NCBI RefSeq assembly: GCF_025244725.1
Contig: NZ_CP104203.1
Coordinates: 2,542,001-2,606,000, forward strand
DNA from: Chryseobacterium oranimense
GTDB lineage: Bacteria > Bacteroidota > Bacteroidia > Flavobacteriales > Weeksellaceae
DNA: 64,000 nt
Direction: 5' to 3'
In this document: in pieces, positions 8,433 through 14,047 of the stretch
Layout: each line of letters begins with the position of its first letter
How positions within the stretch are numbered: the first letter of the stretch is position 1
The notes under the pieces: generated by a model
What the model was told of the DNA's origin: nothing
What the model saw: the letters and a program-made list of their open reading frames with translations, nothing else
Databases searched by the model: none
Position numbers and translations under genes: made by a program

Positions 8433-8504
8433 TACTCCATAAGGGAATCGAACCCTTGTCGTCCGGTAGAAAGCCGGATGCACTTACCGCTATGCTAATG
8501 GAGC
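8433..8504 (-). tRNA. tRNA-Glu-like (TTC), array member 13
   Basis: Acceptor GCTCCAT/ATGGAGT pairs fully with one G-U. The anticodon stem is TCCGG/CCGGA with loop CTTTCTA, anticodon TTC. The T arm is AAGGG/CCCTT. The discriminator is A instead of the G usual for bacterial tRNA-Glu. Confidence 0.8.
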
Positions 8505-8512
8505 GTTTAAAC

Positions 8513-8584
8513 CAACCGACCAGGAATCGAACCTGAACAACAAGAGTACTTTTCCTGCATGCTGCCGTTACATTATCAGCGGTT
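8513..8584 (-). tRNA. Aberrant tRNA-like, anticodon-position AGT and no U33, array member 12
   Basis: Acceptor AACCGCT/GTCGGTT has one mismatch. The anticodon stem CAGGA/TCTTG encloses loop AAAGTAC. By alignment with the Gln-like member the anticodon position reads AGT, and position 33, almost always U, is A. The T arm (TCAGG/CCTGG) is sound. It is unlikely to decode normally. Confidence 0.65.
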
Positions 8585-8587
8585 TTG

Positions 8588-8671
8588 TGGAAGTAGCAGG
8601 ATTCGAACCTGCTCAGTAATGAAGCAACAGAGTTACAGTCTGCCCCGACTCTCCAACTTCGGCGTACTTCC
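8588..8671 (-). tRNA. tRNA-Tyr-like (GTA), class II, array member 11
   Basis: Acceptor GGAAGTA/TACTTCC is perfect. The anticodon stem CAGA/TCTG has loop CTGTAAC, anticodon GTA. A long variable arm (TTGCTTCATTACTGA) follows, as expected for bacterial tRNA-Tyr. The T arm is GCAGG/CCTGC and the discriminator is A. It is only 3 nt from the AGT member, so transcripts must be processed from one precursor. Confidence 0.85.
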
Positions 8672-8868
8672 GGATATGATTATAAATGATAAGTGATGAT
8701 TGATGAATGATCTTTATGGTCATTAAGCGAATTATGTCACTTATAAATTCTAATTTTTCCATTTGTGAAGAAAAACAAAGCCTGTCTTTATTTTTAGTTT
8801 GATATAAGAACTTCTGCGCTCGACAAACTTTTACTTTTCTCCGGAACTAATCTCATTTTAGTTATTTG

Positions 8869-8950
8869 AGATGGTTATGGGATTCAAACCCACTCAGTTT
8901 TCACAACGGTTTTGCAGACCGCCCCGACTCTTCCACTTCGGCGAACCATC
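8869..8950 (-). tRNA. Cys-anticodon (GCA) tRNA on a tRNA-Tyr class II scaffold, array member 10
   Basis: Acceptor GATGGTT/AACCATC is perfect. The D region (TCGCCGAAGTGGAAGAGTCGGGGC) and the long variable arm match the neighbouring Tyr-like gene, but the anticodon loop is CTGCAAA, anticodon GCA. True bacterial tRNA-Cys is class I with a U73 discriminator. This gene does have T at the discriminator position, an intriguing hybrid. The T loop is TTTGAAT. Confidence 0.75.
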
Positions 8951-9142
8951 AGATATGTTCATAGTTGATAGTTGATAGTTGATAGTGAATCTACGTCTCT
9001 TCTAACTTCTAGTTTCTAACATCTAACTTCTTTTTTAAAAAGAAAAAGGCTGTCGGTATTTTTCCGTATTTGGCGTAAAGATCTTCTGCTCTTGACATAC
9101 CTTTTTTCTCTTCTTTTGAAACAATTAACATTTAGTTATCTG

Positions 9143-9214
9143 CGATTCCGGAAAGGTTCGAACTTTCAACTTCCGGTTTAACAGACCGGTGCTCTACCAT
9201 TGAGCTACGGAATC
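9143..9214 (-). tRNA. tRNA-Asn-like (GTT), array member 9
   Basis: Acceptor GATTCCG/CGGAATC is perfect. The D arm GTAGCTCAATGGTAGAGC is canonical. The anticodon stem is CCGGT/ACCGG with loop CTGTTAA, anticodon GTT. The T arm is GAAAG/CTTTC around TTCGAAC. The discriminator is G. One of the most regular members. Confidence 0.88.
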
Positions 9215-9310
9215 TTTTTTGATGTGAATGGTCAATTGTCAATCCGTTTCACTGTCAATTTTTAAAATTCACTTGCGAAGCAAAATTTGCTTTTCACTCT
9301 TCACTTTTTG

Positions 9311-9384
9311 TAATTTCGGAAGGACTCGAACCTTCAACCTCCGGCTTATGAAACCGATACTCTAACCTATTGAGCTACGAAATC
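9311..9384 (-). tRNA. tRNA-Met-like (CAT), array member 8
   Basis: Acceptor GATTTCG/CGAAATT has one G-U. The loop is TTCATAA, anticodon CAT, on stem TCGGT/GCCGG. Outside the anticodon arm it is almost identical to the adjacent Ile-like gene (9481-9554), and both are followed by the same 97-nt repeat spacing, so one is a recoded duplicate of the other. Confidence 0.82.
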
Positions 9385-9480
9385 GTTTTTGATGTGAATG
9401 GTCAATTCTCAATTCGTTTCACTGTCAATTTTTAAAATTCACTTGCGAAGCAAAATTCACCTTTCACTTTTCACTTTTTG

Positions 9481-9554
9481 TAATTTCGGAAGGACCCGAA
9501 CCTTCAACCTCCGGTGTATCAGACCGACACTCTAACCTATTGAGCTACGAAATC
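9481..9554 (-). tRNA. tRNA-Ile-like (GAT), array member 7
   Basis: The acceptor GATTTCG/CGAAATT is shared with the Met-like member. The anticodon stem CGGT/ACCG has loop CTGATAC, anticodon GAT. The T loop is TTCGGGT. The discriminator is A. Confidence 0.82.
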
Positions 9555-9678
9555 GTTTTGATGTGAATGGTCAATTGTCAATTCGTTTCACTGTCAATTT
9601 TAAAATTTACTTGCAAAGCAAAATTCACAATTGACCCTTCACCATTCACTTCTCGCTTTTGCCAAAGGCAAAAATTTG

Positions 9679-9750
9679 TCTGGAAAATAGGATTCGAACC
9701 TATGACCTCCCGCGTCCAAGACGGGTAAACAACCACCGTTATCTTTCCAG
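9679..9750 (-). tRNA. tRNA-Pro-like (TGG), array member 6
   Basis: Acceptor CTGGAAA/TTTCCAG is perfect. The anticodon stem CCCGT/GCGGG has loop CTTGGAC, anticodon TGG. The T arm is ATAGG/CCTAT. The D arm (TAACGGTGGTTGTTTA) is atypical and pairs poorly. The discriminator is A. Confidence 0.75.
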
Positions 9751-9818
9751 TTTTTCAGATTCACTTCAGTATTGTTTTCCGGGAGACAGCCGGAGCCAAA
9801 ACTTTCCGTGAATCTTTG

Positions 9819-9889
9819 CGGTCTATGCGAGAATCGAACTCGCAGTGCCCAAGAGACAGTCGGGCAGGTTACCATTACCTCAATAGACC
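9819..9889 (-). tRNA. tRNA-Asp-like (GTC), array member 5
   Basis: Acceptor GGTCTAT/ATAGACC is perfect. The anticodon stem CCCGA/TTGGG has loop CTGTCTC, anticodon GTC. The T arm is GCGAG/CTCGC. The discriminator is G, as expected for Asp. It is 6 nt from the Arg-like member. Confidence 0.82.
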
Positions 9890-9895
9890 TTTTTG

Positions 9896-9969
9896 TGACC
9901 TCGACAGGATTCGAACCTGTAACTTACGGTTTAGAAAACCGATACTCTATCCAATTGAGTTACGAGACC
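9896..9969 (-). tRNA. tRNA-Arg-like (TCT), array member 4
   Basis: Acceptor GGTCTCG/CGAGGTC pairs with two G-U pairs. The anticodon stem CGGT/ACCG has loop TTTCTAA, anticodon TCT. The T arm is ACAGG/CCTGT. The discriminator is A. The D and anticodon arms resemble the Met/Ile/Lys members. Confidence 0.82.
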
Positions 9970-10059
9970 GTTTTTAATTTGTGAATGGTCAATTGTCAAT
10001 TCGCCTTGCCCGTCAATTTTAAATTCACAATTCATCATTGACTTATTCACATTTAATGG

Positions 10060-10133
10060 TAATCCCAGAAAGATTTGAACTTTCAACCTCCGGTTTAAAA
10101 GACCGGTGCTCTAACCATTTGAGCTATGAGATT
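10060..10133 (-). tRNA. tRNA-Lys-like (TTT), array member 3
   Basis: Acceptor AATCTCA/TGGGATT has one G-U. The anticodon stem CCGGT/ACCGG has loop CTTTTAA, anticodon TTT. The T arm is GAAAG/CTTTC around TTCAAAT. The next three genomic bases happen to read CCA. It is nearly identical to member 2. Confidence 0.85.
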
Positions 10134-10230
10134 GTTTTTCATGTGAATGGTCAATTGTCAATTTGCTTTGCTTGTCAATTTTAAATTCACTTACGAAGTA
10201 AAATTCACCGTTGACTATTTACATTTATAG

Positions 10231-10304
10231 TAATCCCAGAAAGATTTGAACTTTCAACCCCCGGTTTAAAAGACCGGTGCTCTAACCAATTGAGCTATGA
10301 GATT
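10231..10304 (-). tRNA. tRNA-Lys-like (TTT), array member 2
   Basis: Near-duplicate of member 3, with the same acceptor, anticodon loop CTTTTAA and T arm. The two differ at a few positions in the D loop and next to the anticodon stem. Tandem duplication with its spacer is evident. Confidence 0.85.
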
Positions 10305-10405
10305 GTTTTTTCATGTGAATGGTCAATTGTCAATTCGCTTTGCTTGTCAATTCTAAATTCACTTACGAAGTAAAATTCACTATTGACTTATTCACATTTA
10401 TTTTT

Positions 10406-10478
10406 GGGTATCTTCGGGGATCGAACCCTGTTCTCCGGTTCCACAGACCGGCGCTTTACCAAATAAGCTAAAGAAACC
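10406..10478 (-). tRNA. tRNA-His-like (GTG) without encoded G-1, array member 1
   Basis: Acceptor GGTTTCT/AGATACC has a T-T mismatch at the fourth pair. The anticodon stem CCGGT/ACCGG has loop CTGTGGA, anticodon GTG. Discriminator C73 is right for His, but the base before G1 is T, so the G-1:C73 identity pair of bacterial tRNA-His is not encoded. It is the first gene of the array and begins 2 nt after the U-tract of a terminator. Confidence 0.78.
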
Positions 10479-10480
10479 AT

Positions 10481-10509
10481 AAAAAAAGCACCTCTTTTCG
10501 GGAGGTGCT
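10481..10509 (-). terminator. Intrinsic terminator/attenuator directly before the tRNA-like array
   Basis: On the minus strand AGCACCTC, loop CCGAAAA and GAGGTGCT are followed by seven T. The first tRNA-like gene starts 2 nt later. Transcription from the upstream promoter (10725-10732) must pass this hairpin to reach the array, so it may act as an attenuator; alternatively it just ends the small ORF transcript. Confidence 0.75.
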
Positions 10510-10541
10510 GTATATATTTTGACGTGTCAGATCACTGAGAC

Positions 10542-10661
10542 CTACGTATATAAGCACCTTTTATCTATAAATTCAATATCGAGAATCATACATGCATATC
10601 CTTTCGGCTCCTGTCCGTTTAGTCTCGAATACTGATTAGATATGTTATGTAATTGTTTCAT
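10542..10661 (-). CDS. Small ORF (39 aa) upstream of the tRNA-like array
   Basis: ATG 10661 opens a 39-codon frame, MKQLHNISNQYSRLNGQEPK followed by GYACMILDIEFIDKRCLYT. I recognise no family. It lies between a predicted promoter (10725-10732) and the terminator at 10481-10509, so it is positioned as a leader ORF or an independent small protein. A longer frame to 10727 needs a TTG start inside the promoter box and is unlikely. Composition is protein-like, but nothing proves it is translated. Confidence 0.4.
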   Translation of the reverse strand: MKQLHNISNQYSRLNGQEPKGYACMILDIEFIDKRCLYT

Positions 10662-10724
10662 TATATTCTTGTTATTTAAAAAGTTTTTGAATCGTGAAAA
10701 CCTGTTGCTTTCAATTTTCGGTTG

Positions 10725-10732
10725 CAAAGTAA
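10725..10732 (-). promoter_or_regulatory. -7 promoter box upstream of small ORF and tRNA-like array
   Basis: The minus strand reads TTACTTTG, the same octamer as at the TROVE promoter. It is the nearest plausible promoter for the array. The 250 bp upstream of it (10733-10983) are AT-rich with no gene. Confidence 0.4.
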
Positions 10733-10983
10733 GTACGATTTTTTTTAATCTCCAAATTTATTTTTCAATTAAAACATTGGAAATCAATTAGTTAAATCAA
10801 AATTAAGCATGCAAAATATCTGTCCGCAATATCCTGCAGATCTCTCAAATACCTAAATGACTGTCTCTCATCGGGTTACTTATCACTCTTATTTATCGTA
10901 TTAAATGTTCATTGTTAATTAAAAAATTTTCGTTTGTATGGTTATTTTTTTTCATTCTAAATAATTTATGGCCTAAAACACAA

Positions 10984-11011
10984 GAAACGCCTCGATAAAT
11001 CGAGGCGTTTC
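10984..11011 (-). terminator. Perfect 13-bp hairpin terminator after the 42-aa small ORF
   Basis: GAAACGCCTCGAT and ATCGAGGCGTTTC form a perfect stem with a 2-nt gap. On the minus strand it is followed by TTGTGTTTT. It ends a short transcript starting at about 11175. Confidence 0.7.
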
Positions 11012-11040
11012 TGCGGTATTTTGTTTAAATTTTTACGGGT

Positions 11041-11169
11041 TTATTGTAAATAATTTTCAAAGCAAGCACATTTCGCCTCATTCCATATCATCCATTCGTA
11101 TCCGAATAATCCTTTTATTGAAGGGCTATCGCATAGATTTACATTGATATGTGCTCTTTGTAGTGTCAT
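11041..11169 (-). CDS. Small ORF (42 aa) with its own promoter and terminator
   Basis: ATG 11169 opens MTLQRAHINVNLCDSPSIKG then LFGYEWMIWNEAKCACFENYLQ, ending at TAA 11041. An exact TATCTTTG -7 box lies 13 nt upstream of the start and a perfect hairpin terminator 30 nt downstream, so a short monocistronic RNA of about 190 nt is predicted. No family is recognised. The RNA rather than the peptide may be the product. Confidence 0.4.
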   Translation of the reverse strand: MTLQRAHINVNLCDSPSIKGLFGYEWMIWNEAKCACFENYLQ

Positions 11170-11181
11170 AATTTTCTGGCG

Positions 11182-11189
11182 CAAAGATA
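11182..11189 (-). promoter_or_regulatory. -7 promoter box (TATCTTTG) of the 42-aa small ORF
   Basis: Exact TAnnTTTG match on the minus strand, with a TTTG about 20 nt further upstream as a possible -33 element. Confidence 0.5.
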
Positions 11190-11235
11190 TGAAAAATTGT
11201 TTTCGAGAAATCAAATTACGTTTTTGTTTGCCGGG

Positions 11236-11274
11236 AATAAGGCGGCTTCGAGTGCCTCAGCCACCTTATTTTTA
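11236..11274. terminator. Hairpin downstream of the MoxR/vWA operon
   Basis: AATAAGGCGGCT / AGCCACCTTATT (one mismatch) encloses an 11-nt loop 55 nt after the stop of the last operon gene. The clearer T-tract is on the plus strand, so termination of the minus-strand operon is probable but not certain. A second small palindrome (AAACAGAGTTCTGTTT) lies at 11282-11297. Confidence 0.45.
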
Positions 11275-11328
11275 TCGGTAAAACAGAACTCTGTTTAATT
11301 AAATTTTTAAATTCTAAAATCTTCGATC

Positions 11329-12354
11329 TTAATTTCTCAATATCCTGTTCCTCCCCGTTTTAAATCTCGAAATATCCTTTAAAATCACACTGTCATCAGG
11401 ATTGAAATGTTTCAGTTCATTAATGATTTCGGAACGGGTGCCTACTTTTTCTGCGATAATTTCATAAGCGATATGACGGGTTACAGCTTGCAGTTCAGGG
11501 GATTTTTTAAACTCGTGCTTCATCGCTTCAAGGTATATCCCCTTTTTATAGGATGGGGTATCCTGATAAAGGTTCTGAATCTCTTTTTCCAGTTTTTTAA
11601 GGTCAAAAACATTGGCGAAATAATTGTTCAGGCAGTTGAATGCATCTTTGTCTTCGTTCCAGCCTTGCAACAGGATTTTTTGAGCTTCTTCCGGCTGTTC
11701 CATTTTTTTTCTGTATACCAGTGATGCTTTTACCATCTGGCTGTTCGCCGTATAATCATCCGCAACCATCTGATAGTAGCTTTGGGCATTTTTTATATCA
11801 TTCAATTCTTTATAAAGGTCTCCTACTTTCTCTTTCTGCTGCATTTCTTTGTACAGGTCAATTGCTTTTTTGTACTGTTTCGCTTTTTCGTAGCAGGATG
11901 CTGCTTCTGATTTGTTATTTAATTTTTTAAGATAAACAGCTGCCGCCTCATTAAAGAAACCACCGTTTTCCAGGGTTTTTGCACCGCGGAAATTATCCTG
12001 AAGGAGGTTCATGTATACTTTAGCTGCTTTTTTATAATCTTTCTCCTCAATATATTTTTCAGCGAGCTCTTCGTATTTGTTTCTGATTCTGTCAAATAAG
12101 GAGGTTTCCAGATAAAAGTTTCCGCCACCGGACCCTCTTCTTCCTGAATTTTTGCCATTCTGTTCCTTATCTTTTAGGGCCGTGATTACAATCATAATAA
12201 TAAAGGCCACAACCAGGAAAATAGCCAGTGTCCCCACTACACTCCAGAAGCTTTCATGAAAGAGCTGTGCTGCGATTCCAATGATCTTGAACACTGCCAG
12301 GATCATAAATGCAATCAGGAATTTGTCTATAAATTTCTGTTTATTCATCGTCAT
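11329..12354 (-). CDS. Membrane-anchored TPR-like repeat protein of the MoxR/vWA operon
   Basis: A 341-residue protein with two hydrophobic segments near the N-terminus (about residues 10-30 and 37-60), a Gly-rich linker, then about 200 residues of short degenerate helical repeats: EKYIEEKDYKKAAKVYMNLL, AASCYEKAKQYKKAIDLYKE, NDIKNAQSYYQMVADDY. These look like TPR or clathrin/TPR-like repeats exposed to the cytoplasm. It is last in the operon and overlaps the preceding gene by 14 nt. Membrane-bound TPR proteins often accompany MoxR/vWA pairs as scaffolds. The start may be the third codon (a second Met). Confidence 0.75.
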   Translation of the reverse strand: MTMNKQKFIDKFLIAFMILAVFKIIGIAAQLFHESFWSVVGTLAIFLVVAFIIMIVITALKDKEQNGKNSGRRGSGGGNFYLETSLFDRIRNKYEELAEKYIEEKDYKKAAKVYMNLLQDNFRGAKTLENGGFFNEAAAVYLKKLNNKSEAASCYEKAKQYKKAIDLYKEMQQKEKVGDLYKELNDIKNAQSYYQMVADDYTANSQMVKASLVYRKKMEQPEEAQKILLQGWNEDKDAFNCLNNYFANVFDLKKLEKEIQNLYQDTPSYKKGIYLEAMKHEFKKSPELQAVTRHIAYEIIAEKVGTRSEIINELKHFNPDDSVILKDISRFKTGRNRILRN

Positions 12355-14047
12355 CAGAGTTTAAAATGGTTTTGTCCTCGCTGAACAGACGGTAAAGAAG
12401 AAGGATCACGAAGATCACAAGAATCCATACGAACCAGTTGTAGCCAAACATTTTTATCAGCGGGTAAAACAGATATACCAGCATGGAAACCAACATAACA
12501 GACAATATTATCTTCACCCAAAGCGGTACATTGTCACCACCGAGGTTTAACGACTTTCGTTTGAAAATAAAAGAATAAATTCCTACAGCCCCGAACATGA
12601 AAATTACAAGATACAGGATATCTGAAATCCTGGTTTTCTCTTTAGCGCTGGTCTCTCCCGACTCAAGGGTTCCAACTTTTGAATCTTTAATTGGGGCCGG
12701 CGGAAGTTCTGCTATATCAAGTGTTCCATACAACTTTCCGAGGGAATCTGCCATGAGGACTTGTTTTTTCTTTAAAACAAATTTCACAATCTCTCCATTC
12801 ACAGGTTTTCCTTTGGTGTACTGTTTCAATGAATCTGAAATCCGGCGCTTCATGGTTTCTTCCTGCTGAACAAGATGTTTTGTGATTCTTTTTGAATAAA
12901 CAATTTTCAGGGAATCCCTGCTGTTTTGCTCTCTGGCATTGAGCTTTTCAATATCATTTCCAACCTCTCCCAGGTTTCTGCCTCCTAACTTTTTATACCT
13001 TTCTCTTTCATTTTTGTCTTTTGACATGGCAGCTCCAGCCGCAACATATTCACTGGAAAGCTTTTTCCTTTCTTTTCCGTAAATAGAATCGATCTTCATG
13101 TCAATATCTGTCACCCCGGATTGATAAGCAATGATATCTGCCTTAAGCTTTTCCGTTCCGTTCATAATATTACCCGACGAAAAAAGAAAGTCTTCTTTCT
13201 GGGTTTTGTCTTTATCCGACGGCATAAAAATCCTGAAAAATATAGCAATCACCACAACACCCCAAAATATCCACCGGAAATTCCGGCTTCCTGCGGATTC
13301 CTTCTTATCTCCTGAACCTCCAAACAGGGAATTCAGCCAGTTATCCCCGAAGGTAAATTTACCAAAACCGTCACCACGGGACGTTCCCATAATATCCAGT
13401 GGGACCCCCAGCTCTACAGCTCTGTCAGGATATTTTTCTAAGTATTTTAAGTATTTTTCAATTTCTTTTTTGTTTCCTGCCATTACTTTTTTCAGGTCGA
13501 AAGGAAGGTTGTTCATCCATTCCTCTTCACTTTTCGACTGCTGAAGAGTTTCCAGGACTTTTTCATCATCCATCTCAACGGTGAAGCTTTCAATATGCTG
13601 CGGAATTTTCACTCCGTTTGAAGGTTTTCTTACTTTTCCGATTGAAATTTCAGGTTCATATATCAAGGAAAGCCAATCTATTTCTTCTGTAAGCCTGACA
13701 AAACCAAATTCGGGATGCATGACCATAAATCCTGAACCGGCAGACGGCCAGTCTTCCGGGTTGATCTTTGGGTAGAATATGGTATTTTCAGGGATAAAAA
13801 GTTGGTCATCCACACACTGGAAATAAGCATTTCTCCCGATTTCCTGAGGCGCTTCATCATAAAAAACCAGCAAACATCCGTACAGAACATTAGGCTGATC
13901 TGAAGGAATAGCATAGGACTTTACGCGATTGAGGTCTATTCCCAGTATTTCCATTTCATGAAGCCATATTCGGGGTGAAGGACCTTTAATCAAAAGGCCT
14001 TTTTTAGGATAAATATTTTTAGGAAAAGGTTTTATTCTAAGCTCCAT
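12341..14047 (-). CDS. Multi-pass membrane protein of the MoxR/vWA operon (bpX-type candidate)
   Basis: A 568-residue protein starting at ATG 14047, which overlaps the stop of the vWA gene (ATGGAGCTTAG). The soluble N-terminal 240 residues begin MELRIKPFPKNIYPKKG and include a well-defined globular stretch around GCLLVFYDEAPQEIG. One membrane segment follows (FRWIFWGVVVIAIFFRIF), then a charged coiled region, then three C-terminal hydrophobic segments and an acidic tail. I recognise no enzyme motif. Its position is that of the uncharacterised 'bpX' partners reported with bacterial MoxR-vWA conflict systems; that label is a guess. It likely anchors the system at the membrane. Confidence 0.6.
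   Translation of the reverse strand: MELRIKPFPKNIYPKKGLLIKGPSPRIWLHEMEILGIDLNRVKSYAIPSDQPNVLYGCLLVFYDEAPQEIGRNAYFQCVDDQLFIPENTIFYPKINPEDWPSAGSGFMVMHPEFGFVRLTEEIDWLSLIYEPEISIGKVRKPSNGVKIPQHIESFTVEMDDEKVLETLQQSKSEEEWMNNLPFDLKKVMAGNKKEIEKYLKYLEKYPDRAVELGVPLDIMGTSRGDGFGKFTFGDNWLNSLFGGSGDKKESAGSRNFRWIFWGVVVIAIFFRIFMPSDKDKTQKEDFLFSSGNIMNGTEKLKADIIAYQSGVTDIDMKIDSIYGKERKKLSSEYVAAGAAMSKDKNERERYKKLGGRNLGEVGNDIEKLNAREQNSRDSLKIVYSKRITKHLVQQEETMKRRISDSLKQYTKGKPVNGEIVKFVLKKKQVLMADSLGKLYGTLDIAELPPAPIKDSKVGTLESGETSAKEKTRISDILYLVIFMFGAVGIYSFIFKRKSLNLGGDNVPLWVKIILSVMLVSMLVYLFYPLIKMFGYNWFVWILVIFVILLLYRLFSEDKTILNSDDDE

Larger units (their letters stand above)
8265..9115 (-). repeat. Spacer repeat family B (three diverged copies)
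   Basis: Three gaps (about 8275-8345, 8775-8840 and 9045-9115) share a second unit: a GCCTGTCTTTATTTTT-like start, then GATATAAGAACTTCTGCGCT and CGACAAACTTTT plus a TTTCT-rich end, with substitutions. The copies follow the Glu-, Cys- and Asn-like genes in transcription order. They contain no tRNA fold. Function is unknown. Confidence 0.55.
7470..10400 (-). repeat. Spacer repeat family A between tRNA-like genes
   Basis: Most gaps contain versions of one unit built from GTGAATGGTCAATTGTCAAT, a variable TTCGCTTTGC/TTCGTTTCAC core, TGTCAATTTTAAATTCAC, then TTACGAAGTAAAATTCAC and a closing ATTGAC...ATTCAC. Copies lie at about 7480-7560, 9225-9305, 9392-9475, 9560-9655, 9975-10050, 10140-10225 and 10310-10400. 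The halves GGTCAATTG and CAATTGACC are complementary, so each spacer can fold. Two gaps (9214-9311 and 9384-9481) have almost the same length and sequence, showing duplication of gene plus spacer. Confidence 0.7.

Noticed and set aside
7543..9984. Open frames of 66-78 codons within the tRNA-like array (7543-7749, 8289-8498, 9639-9875, 9772-9984)
   Set aside because: They run through tRNA cloverleaves and spacers, contain the T-arm and anticodon-arm sequence as 'protein', and lack promoters or conserved motifs.
7480..10400. The alternation of repeats and unique segments looks like a CRISPR array
   Set aside because: The repeated parts are 70-100 nt and imperfect, the 'unique' parts fold as tRNAs, and no cas genes are present.
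10542..10727. 61-codon version of the small ORF starting at 10727
   Set aside because: Its start would be a TTG lying inside the predicted -7 box; the ATG at 10661 is the reasonable start if the ORF is real.
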